Below, piece by piece: positions 55,211 through 63,640 of a DNA stretch of 64,000 bases (position 1 is the stretch's first letter; every line of letters starts with the position of its first letter). The stretch lies in assembly GCF_023699475.1 (NCBI RefSeq), contig NZ_JALXFV010000003.1, forward strand, positions 468,416-532,415, written 5' to 3'. Below the pieces are notes generated by a model. It did not search any database. It saw only the letters and a list, made by a program, of their open reading frames with translations, and was not told the DNA's origin. Both the position numbers and the translations under genes were made by a program. The DNA is from Halomarina rubra. GTDB lineage: Archaea; Halobacteriota; Halobacteria; Halobacteriales; Haloarculaceae.

Positions 55211-55705
55211 TTAGCGTTCGGCGTCGGGTTCGCGGCCCCGTTCTCGGTCCCGCTCTCGCTCGCGCCAGGCCGCTGCGTTCTCGGGCGTGTCGGTCTCCAT
55301 CAGGCGGTCGAGTTTCGACTCGAACTGCTCGTCGGTGAGGTCGCCGCGAGCGTAGCGCGTGCGGAGCGTCTCGATTGCGTCGGCGGTGGACTCCTCGTCG
55401 GTCTCGCGGTCGTTTGTCCGGTGTTCTGAGCGCTCCCGACGGTCGCCGCCCTCGAACGTGCGTTCCATCTGCTCGCCGAACCGTTCCATCTCGCGCTCGA
55501 ACCCGCGCACGAACCCCTCCTCTTCCTCGTCGTCGACGCCCAGCAACAGCGCGACGATGGGCACTACGACGGCGAACCCGATGATCCAGACGAGGAAGAA
55601 GGGGACGCCCGGGAGCACGTCCATGAACAGGTCGAGGAAGCCCACACCGAGGACCAGCATGGCGACCACCCCGACGAGTCGCTCTCCGAACGTCTCCGTT
55701 GCCAT
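55211..55705 (-). CDS. SHOCT-domain membrane protein
   Basis: 164 aa, ATG at 55705 (MATETFGERLVG). Two TM segments (about residues 10-28 and 32-55), an acidic/charged linker with EMERFGEQMERTFEGGDRR, then SHOCT motif IETLRTRYARGDLTDEQFESKLDRLM (split here: LRTRYARGDLTDEQFESKL). SHOCT modules mediate oligomerisation and occur widely in haloarchaea. Role unknown. Confidence 0.9.
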   Translation of the reverse strand: MATETFGERLVGVVAMLVLGVGFLDLFMDVLPGVPFFLVWIIGFAVVVPIVALLLGVDDEEEEGFVRGFEREMERFGEQMERTFEGGDRRERSEHRTNDRETDEESTADAIETLRTRYARGDLTDEQFESKLDRLMETDTPENAAAWRERERDRERGREPDAER

Positions 55706-55792
55706 GTCATCGATTGCCCATTTGGGGTGAAAAAGCTTCCCGCACGCCGGCCGATTCGACACCGCTATCCGACGCCCACGGCGAATCGGGGT

Positions 55793-56713
55793 ATGCACGT
55801 CACGTTCCTCGGGACCAGCGGGGCTATCCCGACGACCGAGCGCAACACGAGTGCGGTGCTGTTTCGGCGCGAGGGCGAGCGGTTCCTGTTCGACGTCGGC
55901 GAGGGGACCCAGCGCCAGATGATGCGGTACGGCACCGGCTTCGACGTCTCACACGTCTTTCTCACCCACCTCCACGGCGACCACGTGCTGGGCCTGCCGG
56001 GCCTGCTCCAGACGTGGGACTTCAACGACCGCGAGGAGGCACTGGCCATCCACACCCCTTCGGGGACGAAACCCGAGGTCGAGGACCTCGTCTCGGTCGC
56101 CGGGACTCGCCCTTCCTACCCGGTCCGCGTCGACGAGGTCGCGGCCGGCGCGACCGCCCTCCGAGGCGAGGAGTTCGAGATTCGGGCGTTCGAGACCGAC
56201 CACCGCACCCGCTCGGTCGGCTACGCGCTCGTCGAGAACGACCGCAAGGGCCGCTTCGACCGCGAGCGCGCCGAGGAACTCGGCGTCCCCGTCGGCCCGA
56301 AGTTCTCGAAGCTCCACGCCGGCGAGTCGGTCGAACTCGACGACGGCACCGTCGTCGACCCCGAGCAGGTCGTCGGCGACCCCCGGCCCGGTCGCCGGGT
56401 CGTCTACACCGGCGACACGCGCCCCTCGACGCCCGTCGAGCGCGCGGCCGAGGGCGCGGACCTCCTCATCCACGACGCGACGTTCGCCGACGAGGACGCC
56501 GAACGCGCGCCCCACACCGGCCACTCGACGGCCCGTGGAGCGGCGAAACTCGCCGCCAGCGCGGGCGTCGAGCGTCTCGCGCTCACGCACGTCTCCTCCC
56601 GGTACGGCGGCTACGCCGGCCACCTCGGCGAGCAGGCCCGCGAGGAGTTCTCCGAGGCGTTCGTCGCCGAGGACGGCCAGGGCGTCGACGTGCCGTTCCC
56701 CGACGCCGAGTAG
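55793..56713 (+). CDS. rnz: Ribonuclease Z
   Basis: 306 aa, ATG at 55793 (MHVTFLGTSGAIPT). Metallo-beta-lactamase core: HLHGDHVLGLPG (HxHxDH, about residues 60-71), the exosite-type insert, DTRPSTPVE, HDATFADEDAE and HTGHSTARGAAKLA, plus LTHVSSRY. Cleaves tRNA 3' trailers. Length is normal for archaeal RNase Z. Confidence 0.97.
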   Translation: MHVTFLGTSGAIPTTERNTSAVLFRREGERFLFDVGEGTQRQMMRYGTGFDVSHVFLTHLHGDHVLGLPGLLQTWDFNDREEALAIHTPSGTKPEVEDLVSVAGTRPSYPVRVDEVAAGATALRGEEFEIRAFETDHRTRSVGYALVENDRKGRFDRERAEELGVPVGPKFSKLHAGESVELDDGTVVDPEQVVGDPRPGRRVVYTGDTRPSTPVERAAEGADLLIHDATFADEDAERAPHTGHSTARGAAKLAASAGVERLALTHVSSRYGGYAGHLGEQAREEFSEAFVAEDGQGVDVPFPDAE

Positions 56714-56770
56714 TCACTCGCCGCCACCACCTGTCGACAGCCCTTCGTCGTCGCCGTCCCTCCCTTCGCC

Positions 56771-56959
56771 ATGGCCGACTGCACGTACTGCGGGAGCGAC
56801 CTCACCCGGTACGAACCGGTGTGGGTCGAGGAGGGACACGGCGAGGACCGAACGCCTGTCGGCGGGTTCTGTAACTACGCCTGCCTCCACGCCCACGTCG
56901 AGGCCGAGCGATTGGTGTACGGAACGTCGTGTGCGTGGTCGCCGTCGGAGTCGCGGTGA
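56771..56959 (+). CDS. Small treble-clef/MYM-like zinc protein
   Basis: 62 aa. CTYCGSDL, then GGFCNYACLHAHVE: four or five cysteines arranged as CxxC...CxxxC, like haloarchaeal small zinc-finger proteins. 57 bp after rnz and could share its transcript. Function unknown. Confidence 0.8.
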   Translation: MADCTYCGSDLTRYEPVWVEEGHGEDRTPVGGFCNYACLHAHVEAERLVYGTSCAWSPSESR

Positions 56960-57052
56960 CGGACGCTCGCAGCCACCCGACCCGTCGCCCGGACCGCACC
57001 ACGGCAGCGACTCCGGCACCGAATTTAAGCCGCTCGTCGCCCTAGCGAAGCT

Positions 57053-59032
57053 GTGAGTACCCGCACGAGTGCGCTCGACGCGGTCGTGTTCGGCGTCGAC
57101 GTGCAGAGCGGCGACGTCCGCGGCGACGCCCCCCAGTACGCCGTCGTCGCCTTCGACGGCGAACACCTCGACCGCGACGTGGTGTCCCTCCGGAAACTCC
57201 GTCGACTCATCGACCGCGAGAAGCCGGCGATGGTCGCGACCGACAACATGTACGAACTCGCGGCCGACAAGGACGCGCTCGTCCACCTCCTCGACTCGTT
57301 GCCCGCCGAGACGAAACTGGTCCAGGTGACCGGCGAGAACCGTCCGGAACCGCTCTCTCGGGTCGCCGCCCGCCACGGCGTCCCCTACGGCAAGAAGCCG
57401 ATGAAGGAGGCCGAGGCGTCGGCCCGTCTCGCCGCCGCCAACGTCGGCTACGAGGTGACGGCGTTCTCCGACACCACCTCGGTCAAGGTCTCTCGCGGCC
57501 GCTCGACCGGAAAGGGGGGGTGGAGCGAGGACCGCTACACCCGCCGCATCCACGGCCACGTCCAGAACAAGGCCCGCGACGTCGAACGGACGCTCGACGA
57601 GGCCAACCTCGACTACGAGGTCGAACGCGTCGAGAAGTACGGCGGCCTCTCGCGGGCCGTCTTCGAGGTCCACGCTCGCCCCCAGGACATCCCCGTCTCC
57701 CGCTCGCGGGCCGGCGACGTCCGTGTCGAGATCGAACGCGAGCGCCGCGACGGTATCGAGTTCGAACCGCTCGTCAAGCGTCGCGACCACGTGTTCGTCG
57801 GCATCGACCCCGGAACGACGACGGCCGTCGCCATCGTCGGTCTCGGCGGGGAGGTGCTGGACGTCCTCTCGACGCGCACCGCCGACACCGCCGAGATAAC
57901 CGAGTGGATAATCGAGCGCGGTCGGCCCCTCCTCGTCGCCGCCGACGTGACGCCGATGCCCGAGACCGTCGAGAAGTACCGTCGCAGCTTCGACGCCGCC
58001 GGCTGGAAACCCGAGCGCGACCTGCCCGTCGACACGAAACAGCACCGGACCCGCGAGGTCGGCTACGACGACGACCACCAGCGCGATGCGATGGCCGCCG
58101 CGCTGTTCGCGTTCGACGACCACGAGAACCAACTGGAGCGCATCGCCCGGAAGATCCCCGCCTCGCTGGACCTGGGCGAGGTCGCCTCGCGCGTGCTCGG
58201 CCGTGACGAGAGCGTCGAGGCCGCTATCGACGCGCTCACCGAGGACGAGGGGAGCGACGAGGAGGAGCACGAACACGTCGAACGCGAACTCACGGCCGAG
58301 GAGAAGCGCATCAAGCGCCTCGAAGCCCGTGCCAATCGCCTCGAATCACAGGTCGAGACGCTCCGCGGAACCATCTCGACGAAGGACGAACGCATCGCGG
58401 AGTACGAAGACGAACTCTCGGAGGCCCGCCGCGAGGAACGCCGCGAGGCCCGCGAACGCCGCGAGGTCACGCGCCTCGAACGCGAGACCGAGCGCCTCGA
58501 ACGCGAACTCGCCGACGAACGCGAGGAGCGCGAGGCCGTCGAGTCGAAACTGGAGCGACTCAAAGAGCTGTGGAAGCTCGACCACTCGAACTTCGCCGCC
58601 GTCGCGGAGAAACGACAGGGCCTCGTCCCCGTCAAGGTCGTCGAGCAGTTCACGAAGGGCGCTATCGACCACGCCGACGAGGAGTTCGGCCTCGCCAGCG
58701 GCGACGTCGTCTTCCTGCGCGACGCCTCCGGAGCGGGGCGTTCGACGGCCGAACGCCTCGCCGAGACCGACCCCCGCGTGGTCCTCCGGCAGGGGGGCCT
58801 CTCGGAGGTGGCCGACGAGGTACTGTTCGGCCACGAGATACCCGTCGCTCCCGCCGAGGGTATCGAGATTCAGGAGATAGACGAACTCGCGGTCGCCGAG
58901 GAGGCGGCCGTCGAGGCCGCCATCGCCGACTGGGAACGCCGCGCCGAGGAACGCCGTAAGGAACAGCGCGGCGCGATGGTCGACCGCCTCATCAGCGAAC
59001 ACCGCGCCGGCGAGTCACAGGGCGACAGCTGA
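57053..59032 (+). CDS. DUF460 family RNase H-fold protein with coiled coil
   Basis: 659 aa, GTG start, TTTAAG box 27 bp upstream. N-terminal and central RNase H-like parts: VFGVDVQSGDV, and VGIDPGTTTAVAIVGL (about residues 250-265) with a downstream YDDDHQRDAMAAALFAF Asp cluster. A long coiled coil spans about 405-510, followed by a C-terminal domain with VVEQFTKGAIDHADEEFG. Archaea-specific; possibly a nucleic-acid-linked nuclease or ATPase relative, unproven. Confidence 0.9.
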   Translation: MSTRTSALDAVVFGVDVQSGDVRGDAPQYAVVAFDGEHLDRDVVSLRKLRRLIDREKPAMVATDNMYELAADKDALVHLLDSLPAETKLVQVTGENRPEPLSRVAARHGVPYGKKPMKEAEASARLAAANVGYEVTAFSDTTSVKVSRGRSTGKGGWSEDRYTRRIHGHVQNKARDVERTLDEANLDYEVERVEKYGGLSRAVFEVHARPQDIPVSRSRAGDVRVEIERERRDGIEFEPLVKRRDHVFVGIDPGTTTAVAIVGLGGEVLDVLSTRTADTAEITEWIIERGRPLLVAADVTPMPETVEKYRRSFDAAGWKPERDLPVDTKQHRTREVGYDDDHQRDAMAAALFAFDDHENQLERIARKIPASLDLGEVASRVLGRDESVEAAIDALTEDEGSDEEEHEHVERELTAEEKRIKRLEARANRLESQVETLRGTISTKDERIAEYEDELSEARREERREARERREVTRLERETERLERELADEREEREAVESKLERLKELWKLDHSNFAAVAEKRQGLVPVKVVEQFTKGAIDHADEEFGLASGDVVFLRDASGAGRSTAERLAETDPRVVLRQGGLSEVADEVLFGHEIPVAPAEGIEIQEIDELAVAEEAAVEAAIADWERRAEERRKEQRGAMVDRLISEHRAGESQGDS

Positions 59033-59041
59033 GTCGACGGT

Positions 59042-59230
59042 TCAGAACATCCCGTCCATCCCGAACGCCGTCATCATCGTCCCGATGAGCCCTCGGGCGA
59101 CGAGGAGCAGGCCGACGAGTACGAGCGCGATGCCGCCCGCGATGATGGCGTTCTCCGTGGCGACCAGCGCGAGTCCGCCGACGAGGAGGAGAATCCCCGC
59201 GAGCCCAGTCCTGCCGAGTTTGCCGAACAT
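59042..59230 (-). CDS. Small two-TM protein, glycine-rich
   Basis: 62 aa. Nearly all hydrophobic: GLAGILLLVGGLALVATENA and IIAGGIALVLVGLLLVARG, ending MMTAFGMDGMF. A common haloarchaeal small membrane protein type. Convergent with the DUF460 gene, 9 bp apart. Confidence 0.78.
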   Translation of the reverse strand: MFGKLGRTGLAGILLLVGGLALVATENAIIAGGIALVLVGLLLVARGLIGTMMTAFGMDGMF

Positions 59231-59369
59231 ACCCGTCGGTACACGAGCGGCCTGATAAAACGCCGCGGTTCAGGCGTGGAGCACGCTGGCAGTGCGAAGC
59301 ACCGTCAGCGGTGGTCCCACGAGGGGGCGTAGCGACCAAGGGGGACGACGGTAGTCGACCGCAGTGAGA

Positions 59370-60656
59370 TTATCGGTGGTCGAACACGCGCTGGACCTTC
59401 CCGGTCTCCTGCCGTTCGATACCGCCGGGTTCGCGGACTTCGACCTCGTCGGGGCTGAACGACAACTGGGCGTCCAGCCGTGCGCGGGCCTCCTCGCGTA
59501 GCTCCTCGGAGTCGCCGCCGTACGTCGGCGACTCCTCCAGCGTGACGTGTATCTCGTCGAGTTCGCCCTCGCGGTGGAGGTCGATGCGGTACTGCGGAGC
59601 GAGACCGTCGATGTCCAGGACGGTGGCCTCGATCTCGCTGGGGTAGAGGTTGACGCCGCGGACGATGAGCAGGTCGTCGCTCCGCCCGGTGACGTTGTCC
59701 ATGCGGGCCATCGTCCGGCCACAGTCGCACTCCTCGCGGGTGAGCGTCGTCATGTCGCCGGTTCGGTAGCGGATGACGGGCATCCCCTCCTTGGTGAGCG
59801 TCGTGAGGACGAGTTCGCCCTCCTCGCCCGCCGGCAGCACGTCGCCGGTCTGGGGGTCGACCACCTCGGGGTAGAAGTGGTCCTCCCAGACGTGCAGGCC
59901 GTCCTGTGCCTCGGCGCACTCGTTGGAGACACCGGGGCCGATGATCTCCGAGAGACCGTAGATGTCGACGCCGGTGACCCCGAGGCGCTCTTCGATGGCC
60001 TCGCGCATCGGGTCGGTGCAGGGTTCCGCGCCGAAGATGACCGTCGAGAGCGGGAGCGACTTGAGGTCGATGCCCATCTCGTCGGCCTGCTCGGCGAGGT
60101 AGAGCGCGTACGACGGCGTACACGTCAGCGTCTCGCTGCCGAGGTCCGCGAGGAACTCCAGTTGGCGTTTGGTCTGACCGCCACCGATGGGGACGACCGT
60201 CGCGCCGAGTTCGTCACAGCCGTGGTGGATGCCGAGACCGCCCGTGAACAGGCCGTAGCCGTAGGCGTTCTGGACGGTCTGGTCGCTCGTCACGCCCGCG
60301 GCGGTCAGCGAGCGAGCGACGACCTCCCGCCAGAGGTCGAGGTCGCTCTCGGTGTAGCCGACGACCTTCGGCTTCCCCGTGGTGCCCGAGGAGGCGTGGA
60401 GACAGCGCATCTCCTCGCGGTCGACGGCGAACAGTCCGTCGGGGTAGTTGTCCCGGAGGTCCTCCTTCGTCGTGAACGGCAGCCGTGAGAGGTCCTCGAC
60501 ACCGTCGACGTCGCTGGGGGTGACGCTGGCGTCGTCGAACCGCTCGCGGTAGAACGGGACGTTCTCGTAGACGTACGAGACGCGCTTGCGGAGGCGCTGG
60601 TCCTGGAGGTCCGTCAGCGCGTCCCGGTTGGTCGTCTCGATGTCGTTCCAGACCAT
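59370..60656 (-). CDS. paaK: Phenylacetate-CoA ligase family enzyme
   Basis: 428 aa, normal PaaK length. Seen: YRERFDDASVTPSDVDGV, the AMP-binding LHASSGTTGKPKVVGYT (about residues 87-103), YGLSEIIGPGVSNEC and ERQETGKVQRVFDHR at the C-terminus. A zinc-like EECDCGRTMARM lies near residue 310. Activates phenylacetate or another aryl acid with CoA and ATP. No other paa genes are present here, so the substrate is uncertain. Confidence 0.9.
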   Translation of the reverse strand: MVWNDIETTNRDALTDLQDQRLRKRVSYVYENVPFYRERFDDASVTPSDVDGVEDLSRLPFTTKEDLRDNYPDGLFAVDREEMRCLHASSGTTGKPKVVGYTESDLDLWREVVARSLTAAGVTSDQTVQNAYGYGLFTGGLGIHHGCDELGATVVPIGGGQTKRQLEFLADLGSETLTCTPSYALYLAEQADEMGIDLKSLPLSTVIFGAEPCTDPMREAIEERLGVTGVDIYGLSEIIGPGVSNECAEAQDGLHVWEDHFYPEVVDPQTGDVLPAGEEGELVLTTLTKEGMPVIRYRTGDMTTLTREECDCGRTMARMDNVTGRSDDLLIVRGVNLYPSEIEATVLDIDGLAPQYRIDLHREGELDEIHVTLEESPTYGGDSEELREEARARLDAQLSFSPDEVEVREPGGIERQETGKVQRVFDHR

Positions 60657-60732
60657 GCCGGCCCGACGACGGGCCGTGCGAAAAGTGTGTGGGCGCTGTT
60701 CGACCGCGCCGTTCGAGGGGGCCGGAGACCGC

Positions 60733-61281
60733 TCAGCCCGGGAACTCGTGGTAGTTCAGGTCGCCCTGGTTCAGCTCCGAGCGCCGGCGTTCGAGAAACG
60801 AGTACACCGCGCCGTGGGGTGCGCCGTCGAGGATCATCTCGATGGCCGAGCGGGCGGTCCGGACCTGTTCGGGGCCGCCGATGAGTCCGGCCGTCGAGCC
60901 GTAGATGACGACCTTCGCGCCCGATAGCTCCTCCATCAGTTGCCGAGTGCGACCGTCCTCGCCGATGAGGCGGCCCTTCTGTCGGCGGAGGTCGTTCTTG
61001 TTTCGCGTCGCCGCGTCCAAATCGACCAGTTCGAGCATCCGCATGTCGTCGTCGAGCAGCGAGAGGGCGTCTTCGGGACGGAAGCCGCGACCGATGGCCC
61101 GGACGATGTCCGGCCCCTTCAGACCGACGAGCGGGTCGCCGGTCTTCTCGATGGCGACCGACCCCGTCTCGGAGTCGATGTCGAGACGAACCTCCGCCCG
61201 GGACTCGATCTCGCGCATCGTGGCCCCGCCCTCGCCGATGAGGACGCCGATGCGGTCCTGCGGAATCGTCACGTGTTGCAT
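60733..61281 (-). CDS. KH-domain RNA-binding protein (Krr1/Pno1/Dim2-like)
   Basis: 182 aa, ATG at 61281 (MQHVTIPQDRIGVLIG). Two KH domains: first with RIGVLIGEGGATMRE (about residues 9-23), second with KGRLIGEDGRTRQLME (about 100-115). Archaeal homologue of Pno1, which acts in small-subunit rRNA maturation. A GCTTAAACC box about 27 bp upstream supports the start. Confidence 0.92.
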   Translation of the reverse strand: MQHVTIPQDRIGVLIGEGGATMREIESRAEVRLDIDSETGSVAIEKTGDPLVGLKGPDIVRAIGRGFRPEDALSLLDDDMRMLELVDLDAATRNKNDLRRQKGRLIGEDGRTRQLMEELSGAKVVIYGSTAGLIGGPEQVRTARSAIEMILDGAPHGAVYSFLERRRSELNQGDLNYHEFPG

Positions 61282-61613
61282 AGAGCGTGCTAACGGGTCC
61301 GACGGTTTAAGCGTTCGCTCGCCACGTGGACGCATCACACCCGGAGACGGCCGACGATGGCGGTTCGACGACTGGCGAACGTTCGATCGCTGCGTGACGC
61401 CGACGCTCTCGGTTGGTGGCGTCTCGTCGGGGAGGAGCAGTCGCTCGTCGGTTGTAGAGACAGACGGTTTAGGTCAGACAGCGGTGACCACACGTGCCGA
61501 TCACGTGGGTTGAAAGGTGCTGTCGTGACCGTGCCGCCTGAGTACCAGTCGCCGCTATCGACGGATAACCCCTCCGATACGCTGCTGTGGGTCGTGTCGG
61601 ATTCTCGTCTCTC
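61282..61613. other. Intergenic region, promoter plus paired CACGTG sites
   Basis: 332 bp between two leftward genes. Two CACGTG palindromes (61491-61496, 61502-61507) stand exactly 11 bp apart, one helical turn. No gene seen; the visible open frames have un-haloarchaeal composition. Confidence 0.45.
61302..61312 (-). promoter_or_regulatory. Promoter of the KH protein gene
   Basis: Minus-strand GCTTAAACCG centred about 26 bp before the ATG; leaderless transcript expected. Confidence 0.55.
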
Positions 61614-62165
61614 TCACCCGTCGGAACCGAGCGTCGCGTCCCGCGCGTAGACGACGACCGGATGCACCTCTCCGAACAGGTCGTCCTCGGACTCGCCCAC
61701 CGCGTCGAACCCACGCGACTCGTAGAACCCGCGAGCCTGCTCGTTGGCCGCGAGCACCTCGAACTCGACGCGTTCGACGCTCGCGGCGCGCAACGAGTCC
61801 AGCAACCGCTCGAACAGCGCGCTGCCGATGCCCTCGCCCCACCGCTCGGGAGCGACGTAGAACGACTTGCCGCTGCCGTAGCGGTCGGTCTGGGCCCGTC
61901 CGGAGACGTAGCCGACGACGTTCCGGTCGGTCGAGTCGGTCGGTTCGGCGACGAGGTAGACCGCGTCCGGGTCCGTGACGGCGCGTTCGACGGACGCGGG
62001 ACCGTACCACCGGTCGAGGACTCGCTCGATGGTTGTCTCGTCGAGGAACTCGTCGTAAGCGGCGTGCCAGCCCTCGCGGGCGACCCGGCGGATGCCCGGC
62101 ACGTCGTCGCGGGTCGCCTCGCGAATCGTCACGGCCGTCGACGGGTCGGCCGAATCGTCGCTCAT
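61614..62165 (-). CDS. GNAT family N-acetyltransferase
   Basis: 183 aa, ATG at 62165 (MSDDSADPSTAVTIREATRDD). Acetyl-CoA-binding motif VAPERWGEGIGSALFERLLD (about residues 106-125; Q/RxxGxG/A pattern) and a closing YESRGFDAVGE. Substrate unknown; could be a small molecule or protein N-terminus. It lies 25 bp downstream of trpS on the same strand. Confidence 0.88.
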   Translation of the reverse strand: MSDDSADPSTAVTIREATRDDVPGIRRVAREGWHAAYDEFLDETTIERVLDRWYGPASVERAVTDPDAVYLVAEPTDSTDRNVVGYVSGRAQTDRYGSGKSFYVAPERWGEGIGSALFERLLDSLRAASVERVEFEVLAANEQARGFYESRGFDAVGESEDDLFGEVHPVVVYARDATLGSDG

Positions 62166-62190
62166 ACGGCACGTTCTCGGGGTGGCGATT

Positions 62191-63444
62191 TCAGCGTTGC
62201 CCGCTCCCGTCGAGCGTCCGAACGCCGGTTCCGAGTCCCACTGCGGCGAGCGCACGGCCACGTTCGGCGTCGGTCAGCAGGTACGGTTCGAGCGCGGCGT
62301 CCAGTTCGTCGTCGCTCGGACAGCGCGTCTGGTGGGCGTCGAGGAACTCGCTGATGCGGTCGGCGGCGTGGGTCTTCAACTCGCCCGTCAGCAACTCGCC
62401 CGCACGGTACTCGCGGTCGAGGCGTGCCAGCACCTCGTCGTCGGGTTCGAACAGCGCCCGGAGGTACTGGAAGGCGACGTCGACCTCGGGGTCGCCGCCG
62501 TGCTCGCGGTGGGCGTCGAGGCTGTCGCGACCGCCCGAGTAGGCGTGCGTCAGCAACACGTCGCGGACCGTCTCGCGGTCGGCGGTGAGGTCGATGCGCG
62601 GCGCGTCGTCCGAGGAACTCATCTTCCCCGGCCCGGTGAGCGCCGGGAGGAACTTCGCGAGCAACGCGCCGGGTTTCGAGACCGGGAGGCGCTCCTTGGC
62701 GGCGACGTCACGCGCGAGGCGGACGTGGGGGTCCTGGTCGACGGCGATGGGCACCGTCGTCGGGTGCGCGCCGTCGACGAACTGCGGGAGCAGGAGGTGG
62801 GCGGCCTGCATCGCCGGGTAGAACGACGCGCCGACGTTGTCGGCTGACCCGTACACCGCCTCGTAGGTGGCGGGTGTGACGGCCTTCGCCAGCGCCGTCG
62901 CCAGCGGGTACAGCACGTCGGCGTCGGCGGTGTCGACGACGATGCGGGTGCGTTCGGGGTCGAAGCCGAACGCCAACACGTCCCGCAGGTTCTCGCGGGT
63001 GTACGCACGCGTCTCCGCGAGCGTCTGCTCGCGCGTGAAGAACTTCTCGTCGTCGCTCAGCGGGACGTAGACGAACGCGCCGAACGCCTCTTGCAGGTAC
63101 TTCGCCAGCGAGAACGCGACGGTGTGGCCGAGGTGCATCGGCCCGGAGGGGCCGACGCCGGTGACGACCGAGACGCGTTCGCCGCGCTCTGCGGCCGCGA
63201 GAAAGTCGTTGAGGTCGCGACCCGCGTACGCCAGTCCCCGTCGAATCAGCGGGTGAGCGTCGGGGAACCGCGCGCGCTGGTCGTCGTCCAGCGGGTCGGC
63301 CCCGAACTCGCTGACGAGGCGCTCGTACTCGTCGGTGGTCGTCGGGTCGGTGGTCGTCGCGGCCGTCTCGGTGGCGTTCGCGTCGTCGGTCGTCGCGTCG
63401 CGATCGGTGGGCGATTCGTCGGTCGGGTCGGTGTCGTCGTGCAT
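62191..63444 (-). CDS. trpS: Tryptophanyl-tRNA synthetase
   Basis: 417 aa. Acidic Asp/Thr-rich N-terminal extension (about residues 1-45), then class I signature GPSGPMHLGHTVAF (HIGH-like, about 97-110) and KMSSSDDAP (KMSKS-like). Fits the archaeal/eukaryotic TrpRS type. The start is MHDDTDPTDESP at 63444; the extension is compositionally typical of halophiles. Confidence 0.94.
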   Translation of the reverse strand: MHDDTDPTDESPTDRDATTDDANATETAATTTDPTTTDEYERLVSEFGADPLDDDQRARFPDAHPLIRRGLAYAGRDLNDFLAAAERGERVSVVTGVGPSGPMHLGHTVAFSLAKYLQEAFGAFVYVPLSDDEKFFTREQTLAETRAYTRENLRDVLAFGFDPERTRIVVDTADADVLYPLATALAKAVTPATYEAVYGSADNVGASFYPAMQAAHLLLPQFVDGAHPTTVPIAVDQDPHVRLARDVAAKERLPVSKPGALLAKFLPALTGPGKMSSSDDAPRIDLTADRETVRDVLLTHAYSGGRDSLDAHREHGGDPEVDVAFQYLRALFEPDDEVLARLDREYRAGELLTGELKTHAADRISEFLDAHQTRCPSDDELDAALEPYLLTDAERGRALAAVGLGTGVRTLDGSGQR

Positions 63445-63549
63445 CGGATGCTGTGGGTACTGTGGTGGTCGAAAGCGAGGCGAGAGAGCAGCGAGGGAGC
63501 GACCGTCGTCGCCCGGCCGGGTTAGGCCGCGGCGGGGACGACGACGGGA

Positions 63550-63589
63550 CTGTCCGCTGGCGAGGGGGCGTGCCAGCGCCAGCAGACAG
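63550..63589. repeat. 13-bp inverted repeat upstream of trpS
   Basis: CTGTCCGCTGGCG and CGCCAGCAGACAG pair with a single mismatch around a 14-nt loop, in the 196-bp gap before trpS. It could be a terminator for the upstream MFS gene or part of a trpS leader. Confidence 0.5.
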
Positions 63590-63640
63590 CGTACATGTTC
63601 GAGAGGAGTCCGTGGAGTCGAAAAAGCGTGTCGCTGTTCG

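Noticed and set aside
63520..63600. Possible tRNA-like fold in the trpS upstream gap
   Set aside because: No T-loop GGTTCxAxTCC, no anticodon arm and no D-arm; only a single long hairpin is present.
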